Shown here piece by piece: positions 1 through 6,109 of a stretch of DNA of 6,358 nucleotides. Source of the DNA: Spirochaetia bacterium (GTDB lineage: Bacteria > Spirochaetota > Spirochaetia > PWKH01); the NCBI GenBank assembly GCA_007128345.1, contig SKXS01000116.1, forward strand, positions 1 to 6,358, written 5' to 3'. The position numbers and the translations under genes are program-made. How positions within the stretch are numbered: position 1 is the stretch's first letter; each line of letters starts with the position of its first letter. The notes beneath the pieces were generated by a model. The model saw nothing but the letters and a program-made list of their open reading frames with translations. It did not search any database and was not told the origin of the DNA.

Positions 1-114
1 CTCGGGGACCTGGCCAGTGAGTTCGACGGCCTGGTAGCGGTTGCGGTGACTGAAAAGCGGACCAGAGAAGAGATTGACCGGTATGTGCAGTCAGCTGCGG
101 AGGTGCTTGCATGA
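1..114 (+). CDS. gcvPA: Glycine decarboxylase (P-protein) subunit 1, C-terminal end only
   Basis: Only the last 37 codons and the TGA stop are in the window; the gene begins upstream of base 1. The visible peptide contains the stretch VAVTEKRTREEID, which resembles the conserved C-terminus (AVTEKRT-EEID) of the N-terminal-half subunit of split glycine dehydrogenases. With GcvPB it would form the PLP-dependent P-protein that decarboxylates glycine and passes the aminomethyl group to the lipoyl arm of GcvH. The identification rests on this short motif plus position: the stop codon overlaps the gcvPB start as ATGA, which is the usual gcvPA-gcvPB arrangement. The ribosome binding site for gcvPB (GGAGGTG, 99-105) lies inside this coding end, which suggests coupled translation in equal amounts. 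Confidence 0.85.
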   Translation, partial: LGDLASEFDGLVAVAVTEKRTREEIDRYVQSAAEVLA

Positions 115-1562
115 ATACTCCCGTACTTTTTGAGTTGAGCAGACCCGGGAGACGGGGGTATCGGCTGCCCGCGTGGGATGTGCCGAAACTTGATGTGCAG
201 GCAGTGCTTCCCGAAGCGCTGTGTGCGGATGCGCCTCCTGCGCTGCCGGAGCTGTCAGAGATAGATGTTACCCGTCACTACCAGCGTCTCGCTTCGAAAA
301 GCTTCGGGGTTGACCTGGGATTCTATCCGCTGGGCTCATGCACCATGAAGTACAACCCCAAGGTGAACGAGGAGACTGCACGGCTGAGCGGATTTGCTGA
401 GGCCCATCCCCTCCAGGACGAACGCACCATTCAGGGATCCCTCAAGCTCATGCACATGCTGATCACCCGACTGTGCAGCATCACCGGCATGACCTGGGGC
501 ACCCTCCAGTCTATGGCGGGCGCCCACGGAGAGTTTACGGGAATGAAGCTCTTCAGCGCGTACTTCCACAGCCGGGGAGAAACCGGGAGAAGAAAGCTCA
601 TCGTACCGTCGTCCTCTCACGGGACCAACCCTGCTTCAGCGCACCTCTCCGGATTTGAGGTGGTGGAGATACCTGCGGACCGAAGGGGACTTGTGCCGCT
701 GGCATCACTTGAGCCCTACCTCAATGATACCTTGGCGGGCATCATGCTCACCAATCCGAACACCCTGGGGCTCTTTGAGGAAGATATCCTGGAAATTGCG
801 AAGCGCATACATCAGGCTGGCGGACTGCTCTACTATGACGGCGCAAACATGAATGCAGTCATGGGAAAATCCCGTCCCGGGGACATGGGGTTTGATGTCA
901 TTCACCTCAATCTCCACAAGACCTTCTCAACTCCTCATGGCGGAGGCGGTCCGGGATCGGGTCCCGTGCTGGTCTCATCCCGGCTGGTTCCGTTTCTGCC
1001 GGTTCCCGATATCGTGCAGGACGGTGAGACCTGCCGGTTCAGCTGGGATGCCCCGCAGAGTATCGGCAAGGTGTCCGGGTTTTACGGGAACTTCGGGGTG
1101 CTCGTTCGGGCGCTCACCTACATCCTGGTCATGGGAAGTGACGGTCTGACGCACGCTTCAGAGATGGCTGTGCTCAATGCAAACTACCTCATGCACCACC
1201 TCAAGGGGCTCTACGACCTTCCCTACGATCGGGTATGCAAGCATGAATTTGTGCTGTCGGCCTCCTCCCTCAAAGAGGATACAGGTACTACCGCACTGGA
1301 TGTTGCTAAAGGGCTTATTGAACGGGGCATCCATCCTCCCACGGTCTACTTTCCGCTCATCGTGGCGGAGGCGCTCATGATTGAACCCACGGAGACTGAA
1401 ACCAGGGAAACCCTTGACGGATTCATAAGCGCCATGAAGGAAATCCATGATCTCTCCTACGGCGATCCGGAGAAGCTCAAGCAAGCCCCTATGCACACTC
1501 CTGTCAGAAGGGTAGACGAAGTCGGCGCTGCCCGTAACCCAAAGGTATGCTGGAACGAATAG
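111..1562 (+). CDS. gcvPB: Glycine decarboxylase (P-protein) subunit 2, PLP-binding
   Basis: This is the catalytic C-terminal-half subunit of the split P-protein of the glycine cleavage system, a cytoplasmic fold-type I PLP enzyme that decarboxylates glycine and loads the aminomethyl group onto lipoyl-GcvH. At 483 residues it is normal length for GcvPB. Recognisable family blocks are GFYPLGSCTMKYNPK (about 70-84), AGAHGE (136-141), SSHGTNPASA (168-177), MLTNPNTLGLFEE (212-224), YYDGANMNAVMG (241-252) and LHKTFSTPHGGGGPGSG (268-284). Lys270 in the last block is the expected PLP Schiff-base lysine. Further family blocks are GNFGVLVRA (326-334), VLNANYL (354-360) and HEFVLS (378-383). The start is supported by GGAGGTG at 99-105, seven bases from the GGAGG core to the ATG, and by the ATGA overlap with gcvPA. 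No frameshift or missing active-site residue is visible. The usual D/A residues before SHGTNPASA are S here, a minor variation. Confidence 0.97.
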   Translation: MNTPVLFELSRPGRRGYRLPAWDVPKLDVQAVLPEALCADAPPALPELSEIDVTRHYQRLASKSFGVDLGFYPLGSCTMKYNPKVNEETARLSGFAEAHPLQDERTIQGSLKLMHMLITRLCSITGMTWGTLQSMAGAHGEFTGMKLFSAYFHSRGETGRRKLIVPSSSHGTNPASAHLSGFEVVEIPADRRGLVPLASLEPYLNDTLAGIMLTNPNTLGLFEEDILEIAKRIHQAGGLLYYDGANMNAVMGKSRPGDMGFDVIHLNLHKTFSTPHGGGGPGSGPVLVSSRLVPFLPVPDIVQDGETCRFSWDAPQSIGKVSGFYGNFGVLVRALTYILVMGSDGLTHASEMAVLNANYLMHHLKGLYDLPYDRVCKHEFVLSASSLKEDTGTTALDVAKGLIERGIHPPTVYFPLIVAEALMIEPTETETRETLDGFISAMKEIHDLSYGDPEKLKQAPMHTPVRRVDEVGAARNPKVCWNE

Positions 1563-1579
1563 TGTATGCTCTTTCCCTG

Positions 1580-1608
1580 TTGTGTTAAGAGGAAAAGATC
1601 GGTACAAT
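1580..1608 (+). promoter_or_regulatory. Candidate sigma-70-type promoter upstream of the flavoprotein gene
   Basis: In the only sizeable gap on the plus strand there is a TTGTGT (1580-1585), 17 bases, then TACAAT (1603-1608). The -10 matches TATAAT at five of six positions and the spacing is ideal. The -35 matches only TTG. A transcript from it would start near 1614-1616 and give a short leader of about 18-20 bases before the ATG at 1634, just long enough to hold the ribosome binding site at 1621-1626. The -10 box overlaps the upstream in-frame ATG at 1607, another reason not to use that codon as the start. A short inverted repeat GTAC-AAT-GTAC (1602-1612) overlaps the -10; whether it binds a regulator is unknown. 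This is a motif reading only. Confidence 0.4.
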
Positions 1609-1620
1609 GTACAGGATCAC

Positions 1621-1626
1621 GGAGGG
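1621..1626 (+). promoter_or_regulatory. Ribosome binding site that fixes the flavoprotein start
   Basis: GGAGGG lies seven bases before the ATG at 1634. The alternative in-frame ATG at 1607 has only AAGAGG about 14 bases upstream, and it overlaps the candidate -10 box. The downstream ATG is therefore preferred, which removes nine residues (MYRITEGTH) from the longest reading frame. Confidence 0.8.
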
Positions 1627-1633
1627 AACACAC

Positions 1634-2617
1634 ATGGCAGATCTGTCGACATCCTACCTGGGACTCAAGCTTGAAAATCCAGTCATAGCCGCAAGCTCAC
1701 GGCTGACCTACGATGTGGAGAGTATCCGGAAGTGCGAAGAGGCGGGTGCCGCCGCTGTTGTGGTGAAGTCTCTCTTTGAAGAGCAGATAGACAGCGACTC
1801 ACGATCCATGATTGAGGATTTGGAGTACTACTCCCATACGGACGCGTACGACTACTTTTCCAACCGGAGCAAGGACTACTACATTGACGCCTACCTCGAA
1901 ACGGTTGAGCGGGCAAAACGGGAAGTCTCCATTCCGGTAATTGCAAGCGTCAACTGCCGTAATGACGGCTCCTGGATTGACTACGCCAAGCGATTTGAGG
2001 CGGTAGGTGCTGACGCTCTGGAACTGAACATATTCGTGGTCCCGGCTGATATCACGAAGTCCAGTCATGAGATTGAGGATATCTACTTCAGAATCCTCGC
2101 GAAGATCAAGCAGCGGGTGACCATTCCGGTAGCGCTGAAGATCGGATCGCATTTCTCGGGACTTGCGAATTTCCTGCACCGCCTGGATGAGGCGGGGGCA
2201 GACGGCCTGGTGCTCTTCAACCGGTTCTACCGTACCGATATCGATATCGATTCACTCGCATTCAAGCCCGGAAAGGTGCTCAGCGTTCCGGAGGAAGCAG
2301 CAGTGCCGCTGCAGTGGACGGCTATCATGTCGGGAGCGCTCTCCTGCGATATTTGCGCGAACACCGGGATATATGACGGAAGTATGGTAATCAAACAGCT
2401 GCTTGCCGGCGCCGCCTGCGTGCAGATATGCTCGGCCATCCTCAAAAAAAACCTTTCGGTCATCGGTGAGATGAACGCTGCGGTGTCAGAATGGATGGAT
2501 GCAAAGGGATACCGGTCGGTCAGTGATTTCCAGGGAAGCCTGAGCCGTGCACAGACAGATCAGCCGGAAGTCTGGGAGAGATCCCAGTATATTAAAGCAA
2601 TTTGCGGAATCAGCTAG
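1634..2617 (+). CDS. Dihydroorotate dehydrogenase-like flavoprotein, probably not a true DHODH
   Basis: This is a 327-residue TIM-barrel protein of the dihydroorotate dehydrogenase superfamily (PyrD/PreA-like), predicted cytoplasmic and FMN-binding. Visible barrel elements are the N-terminal LKLENPVIAAS (11-21), VVVKSLFEEQI (42-52) in place of the usual lysine strand, IASVN (103-107), GADALELNIF (125-134), IPVALKIG (164-171) with Lys169, DGLVLFNR (190-197), and ANTGIYDGSMV-(10)-ACVQICSAIL (242-270) for the phosphate-binding end. In characterised DHODHs, ELN is followed by SCPN or an equivalent supplying the catalytic Cys/Ser. Here it reads ELNIFVVPADI with no Cys or Ser, so pyrimidine synthesis is doubtful. 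I recall similar divergent 'DHOD-like' proteins in Bacteroidetes and spirochaetes, with no established reaction known to me. It starts 71 bases after gcvPB and ends nine bases before the acyltransferase gene, so it leads that operon. The superfamily is near certain; the substrate is unknown. Confidence 0.85.
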   Translation: MADLSTSYLGLKLENPVIAASSRLTYDVESIRKCEEAGAAAVVVKSLFEEQIDSDSRSMIEDLEYYSHTDAYDYFSNRSKDYYIDAYLETVERAKREVSIPVIASVNCRNDGSWIDYAKRFEAVGADALELNIFVVPADITKSSHEIEDIYFRILAKIKQRVTIPVALKIGSHFSGLANFLHRLDEAGADGLVLFNRFYRTDIDIDSLAFKPGKVLSVPEEAAVPLQWTAIMSGALSCDICANTGIYDGSMVIKQLLAGAACVQICSAILKKNLSVIGEMNAAVSEWMDAKGYRSVSDFQGSLSRAQTDQPEVWERSQYIKAICGIS

Positions 2618-2626
2618 AGGTGGCAC

Positions 2627-3769
2627 ATGGATGATTATACTGATATAGCCCCGTACCCCGATGAGGAGATCCCCCGGGTACTGGAACATATCCTGAACAA
2701 TAAGGATTTCTTAAGCGGAGTCGGGGAAATCGTCTATCCGCGCATTCCCTACGTACTGCTTAAGGTCAAGCGCAACTATGTGCGCTATAAGATCAAGAAG
2801 CTGGCCAAGGACATCAAGACCATAGACGACTACCAGCACAAGCTGCTCAACGGGGTGATCATTGACGGCATGCTTGAACATACGGTGGACGAGTTCACCA
2901 GCGGCGGATACGAGCATCTTGATCCTGAACGCGCGTACCTGTTTATAAGCAACCATCGTGATATCGCCCTGGATCCCACGCTCATGAACTATGCCCTGGC
3001 CAAGCACAACTTCCCGTTCACGGAGATCACCTTCGGTGACAACCTCATGGTGAACAACATCATGGGGGATATTATCAGGATGAATCGCGGTGTGGTGGTC
3101 AAGCGCACCCTTTCCCTGCGTGACCGGTTTATTGAGAGCAATCGGCTTTCAAACTACTTCGTCAAACGCATCAAAGAGGGCAGGTCCATGTGGGTTGCCC
3201 AGAAGAGCGGGAGGGCGAAGGACGGGATAGACGAAACCAACCCGGCGATCATCAAGATGCTCCACATGTCCCAGAAGGACAAGGGAACCAGCTTTGAGGA
3301 GCTGCTGCAGCAGTGCCCGATCGTGCCGGTTGCCATCTCCTACCAGTACGATCCCTGCGACATACGCAAGAGCAGGGAACTGCTCTACATCAAGATGAAG
3401 GGATACTACAAGAAGAAAAAGCTTGAGGACCTGGTGAGCGTATTCAGGGGAGTCAGGCGATGGAAGGGGAACATACACATACAGTTCGGCACTCCCATCA
3501 CTGGGGGATTCTCCAATGCCGAGGAGACTGCCAGCGAGATAGACCGGCAGATCCACCTGAACTACCGTCTCTGGGATTCCAACTATATTGCCTACGATGT
3601 CCTCCACGGAACCGCTGATTACAAGGAACACTATTCAGAAGCAAAGAAGATCAAGTTCCTGCTGCGCTATCGCGGGCTTACCCAGGAGATGAAGGAGTAT
3701 GTGCTGGGATCCTATGCGAATCCCCTGATTAAGCAGAAAGAGGCCGCAGCACGCAACAGCACCCGATGA
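2627..3769 (+). CDS. Divergent PlsC/PlsB-type glycerolipid acyltransferase
   Basis: This is a 380-residue protein with the acyltransferase block order of glycerol-3-phosphate/lysophosphatidate acyltransferases, suggesting acyl transfer to a glycerolipid or related acceptor at the inner face of the membrane. Block I is YLFISNHRDIALD (104-116), with His110 as presumed catalytic base. Block II is RMNRGVVVKRTL (151-162). Block III is WVAQKSGRAKDG (189-200), replacing the common FPEGTRS. Block IV is PIVPVAISY (231-239). The spacing in block I is H-X5-D rather than the textbook H-X4-D, with an extra Asp at H+2. I recall this form in Bacteroidetes-type members. About 100 residues precede block I; they are charged and show no clear transmembrane helix, so membrane contact is probably peripheral. 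A basic patch (KMKGYYKKKK, 256-265) could aid it. The start is supported by AGAGGTGG at 2616-2623, which overlaps the upstream stop. The stop overlaps the lipoprotein start (ATGA). The family is firm, the acceptor unknown. Confidence 0.85.
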   Translation: MDDYTDIAPYPDEEIPRVLEHILNNKDFLSGVGEIVYPRIPYVLLKVKRNYVRYKIKKLAKDIKTIDDYQHKLLNGVIIDGMLEHTVDEFTSGGYEHLDPERAYLFISNHRDIALDPTLMNYALAKHNFPFTEITFGDNLMVNNIMGDIIRMNRGVVVKRTLSLRDRFIESNRLSNYFVKRIKEGRSMWVAQKSGRAKDGIDETNPAIIKMLHMSQKDKGTSFEELLQQCPIVPVAISYQYDPCDIRKSRELLYIKMKGYYKKKKLEDLVSVFRGVRRWKGNIHIQFGTPITGGFSNAEETASEIDRQIHLNYRLWDSNYIAYDVLHGTADYKEHYSEAKKIKFLLRYRGLTQEMKEYVLGSYANPLIKQKEAAARNSTR

Positions 3770-4422
3770 AGTTCCTGGCATGTCTTGTGTCAGTTTCCAT
3801 ACTACTCCTCTCCTCCTGCCAGTCCGATCCTCCAGAGATCGTGAGCATTGACTGGAAGCTTGAGCTTGTGCAGACCACGGACGAACCCAGTTTTGAACAG
3901 TACCTCCAATTGAAGCTGGAGATCATCGAACCCCAGGGATTTGACGATCTTGTTACCCTTGAGGTCTTCGGGCCCAGGGATGCGTGGTGGTCTGCTGACG
4001 TTGAACGGGCGGAGTACCGAAAGACAGACGGAACATACACGGTCCTTCCCGGCAGGCTTGCGGTGATGGCAGGGGAGGGGGGATTCGCCGCGGGCACCTA
4101 TCGTGTCGTCATAGAAGATATTCCCGGCAACCGTCATGAGCGCGAGTTCTTCATTCCCCGTCATACCTCCGCCTATGCAGCTGAGGTCGAACTGCCTTCC
4201 GTTGCGGACCATGTGCTGATCTCAGCACAGGGAACTGCCTACCTTATCACCTATGATGCCCAGGGAAGGGTCCTTGATACCCGGGAGCTGGCGCTTCCCG
4301 GGGAAGATGAAGGTGTGCCGCTGCGGCCTCTGCTGGAAATGAGGAACGTGAGCTACTACAGGATCGTGACGATGCATCCGGAGCTGCCGGTTATCAGTAC
4401 TAGTGTTCCGATTCCCCGGTAA
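3766..4422 (+). CDS. Small lipoprotein of unknown function
   Basis: This is a 218-residue protein with a lipoprotein signal peptide: a short n-region with Lys2, a hydrophobic core (about 3-15) and the lipobox LSSC, so Cys18 is the predicted lipidated residue. The serine-rich lipobox is typical of spirochaetes. Position +2 is Gln, so there is no Asp retention signal by the enterobacterial rule, which may not apply here. The mature part has alternating hydrophobic stretches and no transmembrane segment, suggesting a beta-rich periplasm-facing domain; WKLELVQ, YLQLKLEII and GTYRVVIEDIP look like strands. I recognise no catalytic motif and assign no function. The ATG overlaps the acyltransferase stop (ATGA). 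No Shine-Dalgarno lies close: the nearest, AAGAGG, is about 22 bases upstream, so translation is probably coupled to the preceding gene. The 3' end overlaps mutL on the other strand. The gene's reality is well supported by the signal peptide at exactly this start. Confidence 0.82.
   Translation: MKFLACLVSVSILLLSSCQSDPPEIVSIDWKLELVQTTDEPSFEQYLQLKLEIIEPQGFDDLVTLEVFGPRDAWWSADVERAEYRKTDGTYTVLPGRLAVMAGEGGFAAGTYRVVIEDIPGNRHEREFFIPRHTSAYAAEVELPSVADHVLISAQGTAYLITYDAQGRVLDTRELALPGEDEGVPLRPLLEMRNVSYYRIVTMHPELPVISTSVPIPR
4400..4422. other. Convergent 3' overlap of the lipoprotein gene and mutL
   Basis: The plus-strand lipoprotein gene ends with TAA at 4420-4422. The minus-strand mutL ends with TAG, read from 4402 down to 4400. 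The two coding regions share 23 bases tail to tail. No hairpin followed by a T-run is visible on either strand around the junction, so each transcript probably continues into the antisense of the other gene, or ends by a factor-dependent mechanism. Confidence 0.85.
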
Positions 4423-6097
4423 GCTTACGGCGCACATGCGTGAAGAGCTCTCCGCGGGTTATGGCCTTCCAGATGGGACGTCCGTGGGGACAGTATGGAT
4501 GCTGCAGGGCGAATGCCTTGCCAATGAGCTCTTTTGCAGCCAGGGGGTCGAGGATAGTTCCGTCAAGCACAGCTCCTCTGCAGGCTATGGTCGCATAGAG
4601 CTGCTTCTCTATGGCTGAGCTGTCCCCGGAAGCAGATGAGATGAATCCCATAAGGTCCTGCTCCATGCCCCGGCATACTGAAGGAACGGCGGTCAGCTCC
4701 CACGTGGTCCCTTCGCGATGTTCCAGTGCAATGCCTGCTGATGTGTAGACATCCTGGTGATTCGTGAGAAACTGGTGGGCATCGTCCTCCAGGGTGATGC
4801 TCAGGGGCACCAGCAGCGGCTGCACCTGGGGATTCCCTGCAAGCTCTTCGTAGATAATCCGTTCATGCGCAGCATGCTGGTCGATTATGTAGAGGGTGTC
4901 ATCCCGCTGCGCCAGGAGAAAGAGATCAAAAACCTGGCCGAGGTAGGTGAATCCTGAAGAGAGCGAATCAGAAGCTGCATCCCGGGAGAATTCACGGATT
5001 GAGGCAAACCACCGTTCCCGCTCACGGGATGAAGGCGGGGGTGAAGCCGCATGCTCCTCATGGAACCAGGGAGCGGCGCCTTCTCTATGGGGATGTTCAT
5101 AGGAAGTCCTATGCTCAGCGGCACCTGCTGCGAGCCATGACTGAACAGCCTTGACTGCCTGATGGTGCACCTCCCGGTGGGATCTGAACCTGACTTCACG
5201 CTTTGCCGGATGGATATTGAAGTCAACCTGGTCCGGATGAATGGTGAGAAAGAGAAAGCAGTAGGGAAATGCTCCTCCCGGTAAAAATGAAGCGTAACCA
5301 TGGCAGACCGCCTGGAGGAGGCTGTATTCCTGTACCCGCCTGCGGTTTACGAACACCTGGATGTAGTTCCTGTCTGTCCGGTACACAGCCGGTGTGGACA
5401 TAACCGCCTGCAGATAGAGATCTCCCTCGCGATGTGCAGTCTCACGCATGAAGGTGCCGGAGAACATATGTCCGTACGCCTGGGTTACCCGATCAAAGAG
5501 GCTCCCGGGCGGCAGGAAGAGCTTGAGCTCCTGGTTAGCAAAGAATCTGAACCGAATCTCAGGATGGGCCAAGGCTTTGTCAAGGAAGACCTTCCGGCAC
5601 AGCGACGATTCCGCCTGGGGGCTCTTGAGAAACTTCTTCCTGCCGGGAATGTCATAAAAGAGCCTGGTCACCTCAACGGAGGTGCCTCGCATGTTGCCGC
5701 CCCGGGAGGGAGGATCCGGGTAGCGCATTACAAAGGTCTCCCCGTCAGCGGTGCCTGAAGTGATGGCAATGTGAGCGCATGCTGCAATGCTTGAAAGGGC
5801 TTCACCCCGGAAACCGAGCGTATCCAGGGAGTCAAGGTCTTCCAGTGCTGAAATCTTTGAAGTCGCATGTGAGCTGCAGCACAGCTGCAGATCCTCCAGG
5901 GACATGCCCGATCCGTTGTCGATCACCTTGATGGAGTCAATCCCGCCTTGGACAATGTAGAGGTCTATCGAATCTGCGCCTGAATCTATGGCATTGTCTA
6001 GGAGTTCCCGCACGACCGAATGAGGCCGTTCAATCACCTCTCCTGCGGCGATACGCTGTGCCACTAAAGGCGGGAGAATGCGAATGTTCCGTCCCAT
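4400..6097 (-). CDS. mutL: DNA mismatch repair protein MutL with endonuclease-type C-terminal domain
   Basis: MutL couples mismatch recognition by MutS to strand removal in the cytoplasm. Numbering here is from the upstream ATG at 6103 (567 residues); the preferred start is two codons later (565). The N-terminal GHKL ATPase is intact: IAAGEVIERP (18-27), RELLDNAID with Glu33 and Asn37, DNGSGM (62-67), HATSKI (79-84), TLGFRGEAL (95-103), LFYDIPGRKKFLKS (148-161) and NIHPAKREVRF (296-306) with Lys301. A short linker (about 330-385) leads to the dimerisation domain. This has DQHAAHERIIYE (408-419), matching the DQHA-X2-E-X4-E endonuclease signature, then QPLLVP (428-433) resembling the beta-clamp-binding motif, ACR (507-509) and CPHGRP (538-543). 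It should therefore nick DNA itself, as in MutH-less bacteria. It lies just behind an outer-membrane-protein gene on the same strand. Slightly shorter than E. coli MutL, mainly in the linker. Confidence 0.96.
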   Translation of the reverse strand: MGRNIRILPPLVAQRIAAGEVIERPHSVVRELLDNAIDSGADSIDLYIVQGGIDSIKVIDNGSGMSLEDLQLCCSSHATSKISALEDLDSLDTLGFRGEALSSIAACAHIAITSGTADGETFVMRYPDPPSRGGNMRGTSVEVTRLFYDIPGRKKFLKSPQAESSLCRKVFLDKALAHPEIRFRFFANQELKLFLPPGSLFDRVTQAYGHMFSGTFMRETAHREGDLYLQAVMSTPAVYRTDRNYIQVFVNRRRVQEYSLLQAVCHGYASFLPGGAFPYCFLFLTIHPDQVDFNIHPAKREVRFRSHREVHHQAVKAVQSWLAAGAAEHRTSYEHPHREGAAPWFHEEHAASPPPSSRERERWFASIREFSRDAASDSLSSGFTYLGQVFDLFLLAQRDDTLYIIDQHAAHERIIYEELAGNPQVQPLLVPLSITLEDDAHQFLTNHQDVYTSAGIALEHREGTTWELTAVPSVCRGMEQDLMGFISSASGDSSAIEKQLYATIACRGAVLDGTILDPLAAKELIGKAFALQHPYCPHGRPIWKAITRGELFTHVRRKLTGESEH

Positions 6098-6103
6098 AGG
6101 CAT

Positions 6104-6108
6104 TCCCT
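6104..6108 (-). promoter_or_regulatory. mutL: Ribosome binding site that decides the mutL start
   Basis: Read on the minus strand, AGGGA touches the first ATG (6103-6101) directly but sits six bases before the second in-frame ATG (6097-6095). The second start (MGRNIRIL) therefore has proper spacing and is preferred over MPMGRNIRIL. The site follows immediately after the stop codon of the upstream outer-membrane-protein gene (6112-6110), which points to translational coupling. Confidence 0.65.
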
Positions 6109-6109
6109 G

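Noticed and set aside
1572..1595. Possible hairpin TTTCC...GGAAA after gcvPB, considered as a terminator.
   Set aside because: The stem has five mostly A/T pairs with a 14-base loop and no T-run follows, so it is too weak to call.
1158..1607. Minus-strand open frame of 149 codons opposite gcvPB.
   Set aside because: It is antisense to conserved coding sequence of gcvPB and its translation shows no family motif, so it is a coding shadow.
1607..1633. Longer N-terminus for the flavoprotein starting at the ATG at 1607.
   Set aside because: It lacks a well-spaced Shine-Dalgarno, overlaps the candidate -10 box, and adds nine residues that precede the natural family start; the ATG at 1634 has GGAGGG seven bases upstream.
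2236..2249. Perfect 14-base palindrome CGATATCGATATCG.
   Set aside because: It falls inside the flavoprotein coding sequence and simply encodes an Asp-Ile-Asp-Ile-Asp run; there is no sign of a regulatory role.
3149..3631. Minus-strand open frame of 160 codons opposite the acyltransferase gene.
   Set aside because: It lies wholly antisense to conserved acyltransferase blocks II-IV and has no recognisable domain; high-GC codon bias explains the long open frame.
4378..4390. Possible hairpin CCGG-AGCTG-CCGG near the convergent gene ends, considered as a terminator.
   Set aside because: The stem is only four pairs and neither strand has a T-run after it.
5300..5758. Plus-strand open frame of 152 codons inside mutL.
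   Set aside because: It is antisense to the MutL ATPase and transducer region, which is clearly conserved, and it has no recognisable motif.
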